Part shown: one piece after another, positions 1 to 8,745 of the stretch | Position numbering within the stretch: the stretch's first letter is position 1 | Layout of the letters: the number at the start of each line of letters is the position of its first letter | Assembly (NCBI GenBank): GCA_949287075.1 | Contig: CASEEU010000068.1 | Coordinates: 1 to 36,087 of the forward strand | Direction of reading: 5' to 3' | Source of the DNA: an uncultured Eubacteriales bacterium | Lineage (GTDB): Bacteria; Bacillota; Clostridia; TANB77; CAG-508 | Length of the DNA stretch: 36,087 nt | Position numbers and translations under genes: made by a program | The notes under the pieces: model-generated | What the model was told of the DNA's origin: nothing | Seen by the model: only the letters and a program-made list of their open reading frames with translations | The model's database searches: none

Positions 1-390
1 AAATTTTGGAAATTCATATTTCATTAGTTCAATTGCTTTTTCACTTGTATCGCAATACGTATTTCCAAATGATTCCTCAAAAGAAACTAATCCATGCCAT
101 ATAACACTTTTAGTTTGCCTTAACTTTGTTCTTAATTCTTTAATTTGTTCGTCATTTAAAAGTCCATTTTGGTTAAAGACACCATGACTTTTTTCGTTGT
201 TTCCAGAATATGCTACAAAATCGATTTTTTCTTTACTTCCCTTATTTACATAACCCACATAGTCAAATGTGTTTTTACTTCCATAAAAATCACGTGCTTC
301 TTTGTTTAGTTCCATAAATTCTTTATCTTCAAATTTACCAGATAAGCAATCAACATAGTTGATAAAAAAGTTTACATTAGGAACATTCAT
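1..390 (-). CDS. MobP-type relaxase, N-terminal part (cut by window edge)
   Basis: The - strand reads open for 130 codons from ATG at 388-390 to the window edge, so only the N-terminus is present. It aligns along its length with the complete relaxase at 16091-17269: both have a YVGYV/YVSYV segment, a Y-x-G-N-N-E-K-S motif, a GLL-x-DEQ segment and a W-x-x-x-(V/I)SF-x-E-x-FG segment, in the same order and spacing. Relaxases of this family nick oriT and lead the DNA strand into a recipient. The histidine triad lies beyond the edge and cannot be checked. The accessory gene at 393-830 ends 2 bases before this start, as in the paralogous module. It is the mobilization gene of the leftmost element. 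Confidence 0.85.
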   Translation of the reverse strand, partial: MNVPNVNFFINYVDCLSGKFEDKEFMELNKEARDFYGSKNTFDYVGYVNKGSKEKIDFVAYSGNNEKSHGVFNQNGLLNDEQIKELRTKLRQTKSVIWHGLVSFEESFGNTYCDTSEKAIELMKYEFPKF

Positions 391-392
391 TT

Positions 393-830
393 TTATTCCA
401 AAATTACTCTCAACATTTCTTCAAGTATTTCACTTAATCGTTCTGGCAATTTATCATACATTCCAGCTTCTACATATTTCTCTTGTTTTGGTGTTTCAGA
501 CGAAATCCCTAAAAGCATATTGTAATTTGCAGATAACAATTTTTGTATAATTAGCAAATTAGCATAGTTTTCTTTTGCATTTTTTTCTGACAATTTTACA
601 AGTTCATCAAGTCTTTTAATTGTCTTTTCAATTTCGTCATAAATTTCAGTAAGTGTTTCTACTTTCTTTTCACCAAAATATTCTTTTTCAATATCTTCCA
701 TTCCTCGTTTTATACAGTCAACAAAAAATGGATTTTTAGTATTATAAATATCTCGGCACCTTTTATAAACTCTTTCTATTTTTTCGACATCTCTTGAATT
801 GTAAACTCTAACAGTGTATTGTTCGTTCAC
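393..830 (-). CDS. relaxase accessory protein, probable DNA-binding
   Basis: A 145-residue charged, mostly helical protein just upstream of the truncated relaxase, in the place taken by the 76-residue protein at 17266-17496 in element B. Residues 1-45 (a short polar start, then helices containing RVYKRC and a CIKRGMEDIE segment) fit a ribbon-helix-helix-like layout. The rest is predicted coiled coil rich in Glu and Lys. Known relaxosome accessory proteins (MobC-like) bind oriT and help the relaxase; that role is inferred from position. The start has a G-rich ribosome binding site (AGGAGGGG) just upstream. Confidence 0.6.
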   Translation of the reverse strand: MNEQYTVRVYNSRDVEKIERVYKRCRDIYNTKNPFFVDCIKRGMEDIEKEYFGEKKVETLTEIYDEIEKTIKRLDELVKLSEKNAKENYANLLIIQKLLSANYNMLLGISSETPKQEKYVEAGMYDKLPERLSEILEEMLRVILE

Positions 831-885
831 TTTTTCCCCTCCTATTTTTACAATTTGAATTTTTTATAAAATCCATAAAACTTCA

Positions 886-942
886 TACCCCCTTCACTTT
901 ATTAAGGACATGTTTTTTCAAAACTATCGTGGGTTTTTGCCC
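886..942. repeat. element A copy of the mob-upstream iterated repeat
   Basis: The segment holds CATACCCCCTTCACTTTATT, AAGGACATGTTTTTTC, then ATCGTGGGTTTTT. The same words in the same order occur several times at 17790-18540. Both places lie upstream of a relaxase module on the - strand, so this is a shared mob-associated repeat and not chance AT-rich similarity. Its function is not known. Confidence 0.7.
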
Positions 943-970
943 ATTTTTTAAAAAAAAGTTTAAAAATTTT

Positions 971-1468
971 TTAATTTTGGTTGTTTTTAATATATTTTTT
1001 TATGTTTTCCTTAGCTCGTTTTAATCTTCCACCTACTGAACTTTGTTCTATGTTTAACTCTTTTGCAATTTCATTTTGGCTCATATTTTTATACATAACC
1101 ATCTCTATAACTTCTTTTTGCTCTGGTGTCAAAACATATAGAGAATTTTCTATGAGAGTTCTTTCATAATTTCTAGTTAAATCATCTAATACATCATTCT
1201 CTTTTTTCTCTAAAATTTTTTCAACATCTTGGCTTTCATCTATCAAAAAATGTTCATTTTCTGGTTTACTTTCATTAAAAATTTTATCAATTGGTTTATT
1301 AAAATAATTATATTGATTTTGTTTTCTTCTCAATTTTCTGTTGTTTGATTCTAAAAATTTAGCAACTTCTTTTGTAACATCTAATTTAATCCACTTTTTG
1401 TTAATTCTATCAAAATAGTCTATTGTTACAATTTCTTTGCTGTCATCTATTTTATTTTCATTGTTCAT
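971..1468 (-). CDS. sigma-70 region 4-like factor
   Basis: A 165-residue protein whose last 60 residues form a clear sigma-70 region 4 helix-turn-helix: LTPEQKEVIEMVMYKNMSQN, then EIAKELNIEQSSVGGRLKRA. The first 100 residues are polar and match no domain I recognise, and there is no obvious region 2 that would bind the -10 element. Stand-alone region-4 proteins are common in conjugative and mobilizable elements, where they regulate transfer or excision genes. It overlaps the upstream HTH gene by 11 bases (1458-1468), which implies one transcript with translational coupling. It could be a true small sigma factor or a sigma-like activator. Confidence 0.75.
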   Translation of the reverse strand: MNNENKIDDSKEIVTIDYFDRINKKWIKLDVTKEVAKFLESNNRKLRRKQNQYNYFNKPIDKIFNESKPENEHFLIDESQDVEKILEKKENDVLDDLTRNYERTLIENSLYVLTPEQKEVIEMVMYKNMSQNEIAKELNIEQSSVGGRLKRAKENIKKYIKNNQN

Positions 1469-1826
1469 AAAAACTCTCCTTATTGCTTGGTAGAGAGAAT
1501 TTATTTAAAAGACTATGTAATAACTTTTGGTCAACATTTGCATTTTGCTTCTGCAAAAGCGAAAGTGCATTATTGATGATTTGCAGCTCATCAATTGACA
1601 ATGTTTTACCTTGATAAATATAATCTTTATCTAAATAAACTCCACCACGATTTATGCCACCACAAAAAGTTTGTATTGGATAGCGATAAGAAAGTGATTG
1701 AATATGTCTTCGAACAGTCATTTTAGATATTTCAATTTCATCTGCAATTTCTTGCAAAGTATGCACTTTATTATCAGATAATAAATTTAATATATCTGCT
1801 GTTATGCTTGACTTCTTCAATTCCAC
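1458..1826 (-). CDS. DeoR/WYL-type HTH regulator, short
   Basis: A 122-residue protein. Residues 6-45 form a winged helix-turn-helix (ITADILNLLSDNKVHTLQEI, then EISKMTVRRHIQSL) of the DeoR/HTH_11 kind found at the N-terminus of WYL regulators. A wing follows (GGINRGGVYLDKDYIY) and then a short helical tail. No WYL ligand domain is present, so the protein is much shorter than WYL regulators. A GGAGGTGATAG ribosome binding site precedes it. It leads the two-gene unit with the sigma-like gene and lies below the hairpin at 1883-1907. A regulator of mob functions is inferred from position. Confidence 0.75.
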   Translation of the reverse strand: MELKKSSITADILNLLSDNKVHTLQEIADEIEISKMTVRRHIQSLSYRYPIQTFCGGINRGGVYLDKDYIYQGKTLSIDELQIINNALSLLQKQNANVDQKLLHSLLNKFSLPSNKESFYEQ

Positions 1827-1882
1827 CTTCTATCACCTCCTTTTAATATCTTTTTGTTTTGACACGCATATCTTAGCAATGT

Positions 1883-1907
1883 CGCGTGTTCACCATTTGA
1901 ACACGCG
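1883..1907. repeat. conserved stem-loop, CCATT loop (element A copy)
   Basis: A perfect 10-bp stem, CGCGTGTTCA / TGAACACGCG, closes a CCATT loop and is followed by GGAAAAG and a T-run. Three imperfect copies with the same loop lie at 17587-17742 upstream of the element B mob genes. Stem bases differ between copies while pairing is largely kept. It may be a protein-binding site, a replication or transfer structure, or an RNA hairpin. Confidence 0.7.
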
Positions 1908-1947
1908 GGAAAAGTTTTTTTTATTTTTTTAAATTTTTTTCAAAAAA

Positions 1948-1995
1948 AAGACCTTAATGCGTTTTTCGGGCAATTACCCATTGCATTAAGGTCTT
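1948..1995 (-). terminator. rho-independent terminator
   Basis: Thirteen-base perfect arms AAGACCTTAATGC and GCATTAAGGTCTT enclose a 22-base loop with a smaller GGG/CCC pairing. On the - strand the stem runs straight into a T-tract. It is a second stop behind the LexA unit and isolates the mob regulators. Confidence 0.8.
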
Positions 1996-2188
1996 TAAAT
2001 ATGTAGACAATAAAAGACAAAATTCAAAAAAGGTGGTCAAATTAAATATATTATATTTATATAAAAACCAATTTCTACTTTTTTCTATCATACTTTAATT
2101 TTAAAATATAAAAGTAAACAACTTATTATTTTAAAATTAAATAGATTGATATGTTTTGTCTTATTTTGTCGATTATTAAATGAAAAAA

Positions 2189-2226
2189 CCCTAATGCGAC
2201 AAAATTGTTATTTTGAAGCACTAGGG
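2189..2226 (-). terminator. rho-independent terminator of the lexA unit
   Basis: CCCTAATGC pairs with GCACTAGGG (one G-U wobble in the - strand transcript), followed on the - strand by six T. It lies 20 bases beyond the stop of the zinc-ribbon gene. Confidence 0.75.
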
Positions 2227-2246
2227 CCTACTATGATTTTCTTTTG

Positions 2247-2438
2247 TTAATTTTTAAATCCAATTATTAAATAAACTTCATTTTTACAACGTGGACATGT
2301 GGTATGAAATATATGTTCATTTTCTTCGATTTTAATTGGTATTTTAAGAACTACTTTTAAAATGCTATTAGGTTTATCAGTAGAATTTATAAAACCTATA
2401 CACCTACCACAATCTGGACATTTAATTTTTGTCTCCAT
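2247..2438 (-). CDS. small zinc-ribbon protein
   Basis: A 63-residue protein with two cysteine knuckles, CPDCGRC at residues 7-13 and CPRC at 49-52, typical of a four-Cys zinc ribbon. The segment between is a beta-rich linker. It starts 11 bases after the stop of the LexA-like gene and ends just before a terminator, so the two form one unit and it should share SOS control. Small ribbons of this kind in phages and plasmids resemble the Mu Com translation regulator in layout, but I cannot assign a function. Confidence 0.65.
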   Translation of the reverse strand: METKIKCPDCGRCIGFINSTDKPNSILKVVLKIPIKIEENEHIFHTTCPRCKNEVYLIIGFKN

Positions 2439-2449
2439 ATCAAATCTCC

Positions 2450-3046
2450 TTATACATTGTGAATTGTTTGTGTTACTACTCCTTGAATTACTAATTCTTT
2501 AACCTTTATATCTTTATAGTTAGGATTTTCAGGGTGTAAAATATAATATCCATTTCTTTTGTATAATCTTTTAATTGTTGCACTATCATCTATAAGTGCT
2601 ACAACGATATCTCCATTTTCTGCACTATTGCATACATTTGCAACAACTAAATCACCATCAAAAATACCGACATTTATCATACTATCACCTTCTGCATGTA
2701 AAAGCATTTTCTTACCATTTCCAAACAAAGCTGTTGGCAATTGGAATGTTCCTTCGATATTTTCAACTGCTAGGATAGGATTTCCACAAGCACAAGAACC
2801 AACCAATGGGGCCAAAGTGGTTTGTCCTTTGCTTAAATTTTTCGGAACAGATATATTGCCTATATTAGTCATTTTGAGTTGTCCTCTACTCTCTAATATG
2901 TGAACATATTTATGAGCTGTTTCTAAACTTGCTATACCAACTTTATGAGCAATTTGTCTATAAGATGGACTTCTTCCATTTTCCAATTGAAATACTTTAA
3001 CATAGTCAAGTATATCTTGTAATAATTTTTCATTTATTACTTTCAT
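2450..3046 (-). CDS. lexA: LexA-like SOS repressor
   Basis: A 198-residue protein with the two LexA domains. Residues 5-65 form the winged helix (YVKVFQLENGRSPSYRQIAH). Residues 78-198 form the S24 self-cleavage domain, with predicted cleavage at Cys87-Gly88 (SCACGNPILAVENIEG), catalytic Ser122 (EGDSM) and Lys159 (ATIKRL). Most LexA proteins cleave Ala-Gly; Cys-Gly occurs in UmuD and some phage repressors. RecA filaments should trigger cleavage and relieve repression. The promoter at 3095-3123 contains a Gram-positive SOS box, so autoregulation is likely. It is carried on the mobile element and is probably an element repressor that ties gene expression to DNA damage. Confidence 0.9.
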   Translation of the reverse strand: MKVINEKLLQDILDYVKVFQLENGRSPSYRQIAHKVGIASLETAHKYVHILESRGQLKMTNIGNISVPKNLSKGQTTLAPLVGSCACGNPILAVENIEGTFQLPTALFGNGKKMLLHAEGDSMINVGIFDGDLVVANVCNSAENGDIVVALIDDSATIKRLYKRNGYYILHPENPNYKDIKVKELVIQGVVTQTIHNV

Positions 3047-3063
3047 TTTATCTCCTACCTATA

Positions 3064-3088
3064 ATAAACAAACACTGCGTTTGTTTAT
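3064..3088. promoter_or_regulatory. palindromic operator upstream of lexA
   Basis: Perfect 10-base arms ATAAACAAAC and GTTTGTTTAT are separated by ACTGC. They lie between the -10 box and the start codon of the LexA-like gene, where a bound repressor would block transcription. CAAAC/GTTTG half-sites resemble a relaxed form of the SOS box half-site GAAC/GTTC. Confidence 0.65.
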
Positions 3089-3094
3089 AATCGA

Positions 3095-3123
3095 ATTATA
3101 AAACATTTGTTCGATAAAAGCAA
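3095..3123 (-). promoter_or_regulatory. lexA promoter with SOS box in the spacer
   Basis: On the - strand TTGCTT (3118-3123) and TATAAT (3095-3100) are 17 bases apart. The spacer holds CGAACAAATGTTTT (3100-3113), close to the Bacillus LexA box CGAACATATGTTCG. A LexA protein bound here would cover the promoter. Confidence 0.8.
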
Positions 3124-3144
3124 GTAGTTTTTGTAAAAAAAATA

Positions 3145-3175
3145 AAAAAAGTTTATTTTTCCAATAAACTTTTTT
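3145..3175 (-). terminator. terminator of the type III operon
   Basis: Thirteen-base arms AAAAAAGTTTATT and AATAAACTTTTTT with a five-base loop. T-runs on both strands allow bidirectional action. It lies about 40 bases after the Res stop codon. Confidence 0.75.
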
Positions 3176-3212
3176 ATTAATACTATTAATATTCTTCAAT
3201 TTATTTTTATGG

Positions 3213-6143
3213 TTAAACATGCTTTGACTTGAAATTTCTAAAATCTTTTGTAACATCAAATTTTATATCTTGCCCCAAAGCTTCAAAGTGTTTTTTGCCA
3301 CACTTTATCTTTATACTTTCTCTGTCTCTTAAATCAAGATAATTTGTTGAACCTTTTGTTTCAATTACAAAATATAGTTTCTTTTCATCTTCTGTTTCAA
3401 CATAAACCGCCCAATCTGGTGTATAATTTCCAATTGGTGTTGGAATTTTAAACTTATCTGGTATTTTAAAGAAAAGTTTAACATCGGTATCATTATCAAG
3501 CTCGGTAGCGAAATCTCGTTCTATACCCGAATTATCATATACAACATGGTCATACAAAGAATGTTCAACAGCTATTGCGTTTTTATCTAAATATGCAAAT
3601 ACTTCGCTATTGCTTTCTAAATCAAATATATCAACAAAAGAATAAGATTTACCTGTTTGTTTAGTATATGTTATTCCATCAATACACTCGTTTGCACGAA
3701 CATAATTGATTATTTTTGTTACCTCTTCAATATATCTTTGTGGATTATTAACAAAATCTTGTAATCTATTAGATTTTATTATAATCTGACCTACTGTATT
3801 TCTTGTTAATTTACAATTTTCACTTATTTCGCGGATAATATCTGGAATTAAAAATTCGCTATCAACTTCTTCAAATTTAGCACCTTGTGATGTGTAATCA
3901 ATACCGCTTTTATCAATATTGATTTTAACTGTTTCTTTTGATAATTTTATCTTTTGAATTTGTGGCATCTCTGAAACAGATTTAACACATTTTTCAATTA
4001 ATTTATCTTTGTCCATATTGATACGATAAATTGTTTTTTGTTTAATTTTATTCCATATAGATTGAAATTCTGGTTCCTCAAATAAATTATCCTTTCTCTT
4101 GACACAAACTTGTTTATACGCTGGCATAACAACAACTTTCTTATCAGCTTTCTCTATTTGATTTACAATTCTGTCTTTTGCTCTTTCAAACTTTTTAGGT
4201 AAATCAATAGTTCCGTTCTTTAAGTCATTTTTAAGGGTATCTTTCATTTTACCCTTTGTGTCAATATAGTTTTTAGTCCTAAAAAAGTCTAAAAGTTCTC
4301 GTGCATCAGTAGCACTCGTTGTCTTTTCTTGCCCTTGTTCATCAGTGTATGAGATATTAACAAACATATCAATATCAAGAATACCAAATTTAATCCCTGT
4401 TTCTTCTTCAATTTCTTTTTGTAGTTTATCAGCAAATTCGGCAAAATTTTCTTCTGCTATAACATGTAAAATATTGATATTTTTATCGTCAACTCTTTCA
4501 CCATCTTGATTAACACAAAGTCTTAGTCCACGTCCTATTTTTTGCCTACAAGTAAATGTAGTTTTGTTTTCAATCAATGTGCAAATTTGGAAAACATTAG
4601 GGTTATCCCAACCTTCTTTAAGTGCTGAGTGAGAGAAAATAAATCTAACCGGACAATCAAAAGACAATAACTTTTCTTTTTCTTTCATAATAAGTGCGTA
4701 TGTATCATAATCGTCCTGACTTTCTTTCCCTTCGCGAGTATTTTTTATTTTACCTTTTTTGTCTTTGCTAAAATACCCATCATGAACTTTTGAAACATCA
4801 GTGTTATAAAAATCTTTAATTTCCTTATATCTAGGAAGATTTATAAGTTCTTCATAACATTCTTCAAACATTTTAGCATATTCGCCTTTATCACTTTCTT
4901 CATTATCATAAACACGATATTTTGCTACTTCATCAATAAAGAACAACGAAAGCACTTTGATTCCTTTTTGGATATACATTCTTTCTTTGTCAAGATGAGC
5001 TTCTATTGTTCTTTTTATCATTTCTTTTTTCTTAACGCTTTCATCTATATCGCCAATAGATTGTCCCAGCATTAAGCTTTCAGTATTAGTAAACTCAATT
5101 TCTTCAAATCCTTCCATTGCGTTGATTCCAGCAACAATATATCCATCGTAAATATCTCTACCTGTTTTTGCAACAAGATTTGTGTTAGGTCCTACTGTAA
5201 TTGTATCTCTTTTTGTAGTTCCATCTTTTTTCTTTAAATCTACTTCGAGTTTCGCCTTATATCCAGAGCTAGCGTCAACTGACAATAACTTAATATATGG
5301 TTTATTATAATCATCTGCAAGAGTATTATTAACAACACAAATTTGCTTTACTATGTGCATATTATATGCGTCAACCGGTGTAAGTCTATAAACTGTATTG
5401 ATTTTTTGTCTGTGAGTTGCCGAATACCTTAATTCAAATAATGGATTTAGACTTTCAATAGCTTCTCTTGATTTTGATGTATTATCAACACTTTGTGGCT
5501 CGTCAATAATAATGATAGGTTTACATTCTTGCATATACTCTTTCGCTGTTCTATCCATTGAAAAACTATCTTTTGGTGGTTGATTAAAAAGATTTTCACT
5601 CTTTTTAAATGCGTCAATATTGATAATCATTATTTCAAGATTTGTTGACTGTGCAAAATCTTTTATTTCATAAAGTTTATTAGAATTATAAATAAAAGGT
5701 TTTAATGTAACTCCTTCATATTCGCGTTTGAAATAATCACGAGTAGTTTGCATAGACTTGTATGCACCTTCTCTAATTGCAACACTAGGAACAATAACAA
5801 CAAATTTTTTAAAGCCATATTGTTTATGTAATTCAAGAATAGTTTTAGTATAAACAAAAGTTTTACCTGTTCCTGTTTCCATTTCAACATTAAAACGAAG
5901 TTCTATTAAATCTGTAAGTGGCAAAAGATTTCTATCTTGAATTTCGTGCATATTTTTTTCAATTTGTTCCATAGATAAATCAAGATTGTTTCCATATCCT
6001 AATAATTCATCTTTGCTAAAATCTAAAATGTCCAATTTTTGCATAGAAAAAGTTGTAGGCACATTTTTAGCGCCCCTAAACAAATCCACAACAGACATAA
6101 CCGCTTTATCTTGAAATTCTTGTTTTTTAAACTTTAGTTTCAT
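3213..6143 (-). CDS. res: type III restriction enzyme Res subunit
   Basis: A 976-residue SF2 translocase-nuclease. Motif I is METGTGKT (residues 88-95), motif II is DEPQ (214-217), and SHSALKEGWDNP, a hallmark of type III Res, supplies a late motif; an arginine finger segment (QKIGRGLRL) follows. The C-terminus has a PD-(D/E)XK nuclease core, D910 then ETK at 928-930. Length is normal for Res (about 900-1000). With Mod it cuts DNA about 25 bp from one of two head-to-head unmethylated asymmetric sites, powered by ATP. It is the last gene of the operon that begins with the helicase at 11670 and is separated from mod by the unknown gene at 6167-6757. All key residues are present and it looks functional. 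Confidence 0.95.
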   Translation of the reverse strand: MKLKFKKQEFQDKAVMSVVDLFRGAKNVPTTFSMQKLDILDFSKDELLGYGNNLDLSMEQIEKNMHEIQDRNLLPLTDLIELRFNVEMETGTGKTFVYTKTILELHKQYGFKKFVVIVPSVAIREGAYKSMQTTRDYFKREYEGVTLKPFIYNSNKLYEIKDFAQSTNLEIMIINIDAFKKSENLFNQPPKDSFSMDRTAKEYMQECKPIIIIDEPQSVDNTSKSREAIESLNPLFELRYSATHRQKINTVYRLTPVDAYNMHIVKQICVVNNTLADDYNKPYIKLLSVDASSGYKAKLEVDLKKKDGTTKRDTITVGPNTNLVAKTGRDIYDGYIVAGINAMEGFEEIEFTNTESLMLGQSIGDIDESVKKKEMIKRTIEAHLDKERMYIQKGIKVLSLFFIDEVAKYRVYDNEESDKGEYAKMFEECYEELINLPRYKEIKDFYNTDVSKVHDGYFSKDKKGKIKNTREGKESQDDYDTYALIMKEKEKLLSFDCPVRFIFSHSALKEGWDNPNVFQICTLIENKTTFTCRQKIGRGLRLCVNQDGERVDDKNINILHVIAEENFAEFADKLQKEIEEETGIKFGILDIDMFVNISYTDEQGQEKTTSATDARELLDFFRTKNYIDTKGKMKDTLKNDLKNGTIDLPKKFERAKDRIVNQIEKADKKVVVMPAYKQVCVKRKDNLFEEPEFQSIWNKIKQKTIYRINMDKDKLIEKCVKSVSEMPQIQKIKLSKETVKINIDKSGIDYTSQGAKFEEVDSEFLIPDIIREISENCKLTRNTVGQIIIKSNRLQDFVNNPQRYIEEVTKIINYVRANECIDGITYTKQTGKSYSFVDIFDLESNSEVFAYLDKNAIAVEHSLYDHVVYDNSGIERDFATELDNDTDVKLFFKIPDKFKIPTPIGNYTPDWAVYVETEDEKKLYFVIETKGSTNYLDLRDRESIKIKCGKKHFEALGQDIKFDVTKDFRNFKSKHV

Positions 6144-6166
6144 TTTGATTTCCTTAATTTAAATTT

Positions 6167-6757
6167 TTAAAATAAATTCTCACATAAAAATATTAAGTAA
6201 TACATCATAACATCATAACCTTCTATTAAATATTTTTCATCAGATTCCTTTATGTGACCAACTTGCAATTTTAATTTTGTCCCATTTAAGTTAACAAAAC
6301 AATGAGAAAATGCAACATTACTAAAATGTGCGTATCCAGACGCCTTATTGTATACGCGCTTTGTTTTGTTTAAAATAATATCAAGTTGTTCTTTTAAATA
6401 ACCATCGCGTAATTGCTTACCATTTTTATCTTTAAAATTTTTTAATTGTTTACCTGATAAAATTTCTTTGCACACAAATTCTTTGTTTTCAACCAAACTC
6501 AATCCATAAACACGCATACAAACATCTATTTGTGCACGAACAATCAATCCTGCCACTGTTATATTTTTATTGAATAAACAATCAATATAACCATCTATAA
6601 GAAAACAACTTTTATCAATCATTGCAACTATTAGACTAACATAATTACTTATTTGATTATTATTTAAAAAATATGCTAAACGATTTATAATCTTTTTTCT
6701 CATGCTTTTTAAATTGTTTGTTGCTGCAGGTAAAAATTCCCCATAAGTTATTTCCAT
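6167..6757 (-). CDS. uncharacterized protein between mod and res
   Basis: A 196-residue helical protein I cannot assign. The central part (GLIVRAQIDVCMRVYGLSLV) and a later KASGYAHFS segment recall DUF5677/HEPN-like helical proteins, in which a conserved Arg and a late His face each other. That is a resemblance, not a match I can verify. Its start codon shares one base with the mod stop (TAATG), so translation is coupled to Mod. Insertion of a third gene between mod and res is not the classic two-gene arrangement, so it may be an accessory subunit, a control protein or a second toxic effector. Confidence 0.6.
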   Translation of the reverse strand: MEITYGEFLPAATNNLKSMRKKIINRLAYFLNNNQISNYVSLIVAMIDKSCFLIDGYIDCLFNKNITVAGLIVRAQIDVCMRVYGLSLVENKEFVCKEILSGKQLKNFKDKNGKQLRDGYLKEQLDIILNKTKRVYNKASGYAHFSNVAFSHCFVNLNGTKLKLQVGHIKESDEKYLIEGYDVMMYYLIFLCENLF

Positions 6758-8745
6758 TAGAACATCCTCATTTCTTTGTTGCGAGATTTTAAGATTTCTT
6801 CTGCATTTACTAAAAGATTGTCTGTGTTAAAGCAACGATCAGCAAATAGATATGTTCCAACACTTTCATTTGCAAAATCTTCAATATCTTCTATTGTTAA
6901 ATTTGGATATGTGCAAACAAGCAATTTATACTCTGGTGCTTCAATTATATATGCTTTTTCATTTTGTGTTTTTGTTATAGGCAAAGTTAAATCAATACCG
7001 TATTTAAGCATAACTTCATATACTAAATCTAATTCAGTTCTATCTTCTTTAATATAATCCATACTTGTTTGAATTCTATCTTGAATTACATCAACATCTT
7101 TTGTTGGTGTGTTATCCCACTTTTTAAGGTTAGAACTATCAAGCTTAAATACTTTAAAGCCTGTGTCTAATGCAATTAACTTATCCCATTCTTTTATAAA
7201 ACTGTGTAAAGGATTTTTAGTTTCTTTGGTATGATTTAATATTTTATTTTTTTCTACAAATTCTTTTTCAATTATCTCACTAGCATTTTTTATTCTTTTT
7301 AAAGCTATATCACAAATATTTTTTAACCCATCAGCAAAAACTTTTGACTCTTCATCTATCTTTTCAGGTAGTTGAACGCAAATAAATTTTATTTTAGACT
7401 TATTTTCAAAATTGAATTCCATTACTGCGTGAGCTGTTGTTGCTGAACCAGAAAAGAAATCTAAAACTATATCATTTTTATCACAAATCAAAAACATTAA
7501 TTTTTTTATCAAACTAATTGGTTTAGGAAAATCAAAATAATTTGGATCAATAACTTCTGCTAAATCTTTTTTTGCATTATCGTTTGAATAAATATTATTA
7601 ATAAATTCTAATGAGCTCATTGTATTGTTTCTTGTTGTATATTTAATATAATATTCCCCATTGTTGTCCTTATCAATTGTTGCATTCGTATATGTTTTAG
7701 TATATATTCTTTGTCTATCTTTTCCATTTTTTACAACTACAAAACCATTTTTTAAACCAAATTCAAATTTTGCTTTACTCCAACGCCATACCCAATCTTT
7801 TGCATTATGCTCACCTTTATGTCTTTTATCATGAAGTTCTTTACTTCCACCTGCATAAAAAGATACATTTCCAATCTTTATTTCAAAATCCATTGTCGGA
7901 TTATACCACAACGAGTCGTAATCAAGAGTTTGATTTAATTTGTATTTACCTCTTTCGTTTACAAATTCATCTTCATTATCAAACCCTTCGCCAGTTGTTT
8001 CAATTCCATTAAATGATATTTCATAAATATTTTTAGAATAAATCAAAATATAATCATTATTTTTAGCAATAGTATCACTATGCTGTTTTCCTGATTTTTT
8101 AGTTATTCTTGGTAATACACCTATAAAATTGTGTTCCCCAAAAATTTCATCACAAATTTTCTTTAAGTTCGCTTGTTCATTATCATCAATAGAGATAAAA
8201 ATTACACCATCATCTGTAAGCAAATTTCTTGCGAGTTTTAGACGTGGATACATCATATTAAGCCAATTTGTGTGATAACGACCATCTGTATCTGCATTTG
8301 ATTTTTGTGCTTGTCCTGTTTGCTCTTTATAATTTTTGATATTATCTTCAAAGTTATCTTTATAAACAAAATCATGACCTGTATTGTATGGTGGATCTAT
8401 GTAAATCATCTTAATTCTTCCATTATAAGACGCTTGCAAAAGTCTTAATACTTCCAAATTATCACCTTCAATATAAAGGTTTTGAGTGGTATCCCAATCT
8501 TTGCTTTCTTCTTTACATGGTCTTAAAGTCCCAGTAGAACGCTTTTGTGCAAGTTTTGTTGCTTCTGTTTTTCCGTTCCATGTAAAAGAATATTGTTCCT
8601 TGTTACGATTAATGTTTTCGCCAAGTAACAATTCCAATTCTTCAAAATCTATTTTATCTTCTTTTACAATACTAGGAAACAACTCTTTAAGTTTTTCCAC
8701 ATTCCCCTTAACCAAATCCATACTTTGTCCATCTAATTTATTCAT
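6757..8745 (-). CDS. mod: type III DNA adenine methyltransferase Mod
   Basis: A 662-residue beta-class N6-adenine methyltransferase. DPPYNTG (residues 117-123) precedes the AdoMet-binding FSGSATTAHAV (431-441), the order that defines the beta class. The region between (roughly 210-390) is the variable target-recognition domain. Mod methylates one strand of a short asymmetric site and supplies specificity to Res. TAATG overlaps at both ends couple it to the deoxyribosyltransferase-like gene upstream and the unknown gene downstream. No homopolymer or tetranucleotide repeat near the start suggests phase variation. Recognition sequence cannot be read from the protein. Confidence 0.95.
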   Translation of the reverse strand: MNKLDGQSMDLVKGNVEKLKELFPSIVKEDKIDFEELELLLGENINRNKEQYSFTWNGKTEATKLAQKRSTGTLRPCKEESKDWDTTQNLYIEGDNLEVLRLLQASYNGRIKMIYIDPPYNTGHDFVYKDNFEDNIKNYKEQTGQAQKSNADTDGRYHTNWLNMMYPRLKLARNLLTDDGVIFISIDDNEQANLKKICDEIFGEHNFIGVLPRITKKSGKQHSDTIAKNNDYILIYSKNIYEISFNGIETTGEGFDNEDEFVNERGKYKLNQTLDYDSLWYNPTMDFEIKIGNVSFYAGGSKELHDKRHKGEHNAKDWVWRWSKAKFEFGLKNGFVVVKNGKDRQRIYTKTYTNATIDKDNNGEYYIKYTTRNNTMSSLEFINNIYSNDNAKKDLAEVIDPNYFDFPKPISLIKKLMFLICDKNDIVLDFFSGSATTAHAVMEFNFENKSKIKFICVQLPEKIDEESKVFADGLKNICDIALKRIKNASEIIEKEFVEKNKILNHTKETKNPLHSFIKEWDKLIALDTGFKVFKLDSSNLKKWDNTPTKDVDVIQDRIQTSMDYIKEDRTELDLVYEVMLKYGIDLTLPITKTQNEKAYIIEAPEYKLLVCTYPNLTIEDIEDFANESVGTYLFADRCFNTDNLLVNAEEILKSRNKEMRMF

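Larger units (their letters stand above)
1827..2246. other. intergenic region between LexA unit and mob regulators
   Basis: No gene is visible in this 420-base gap. It contains the stem-loop at 1883-1907 shared with element B, two - strand terminators (1948-1995 and 2189-2226), and between them AT-rich DNA in which I see no further structure. Confidence 0.6.

Noticed and set aside
3059..3259. - strand 66-codon frame between res and lexA
   Set aside because: It overlaps the Res C-terminus in another frame and runs through the operon terminator hairpin.
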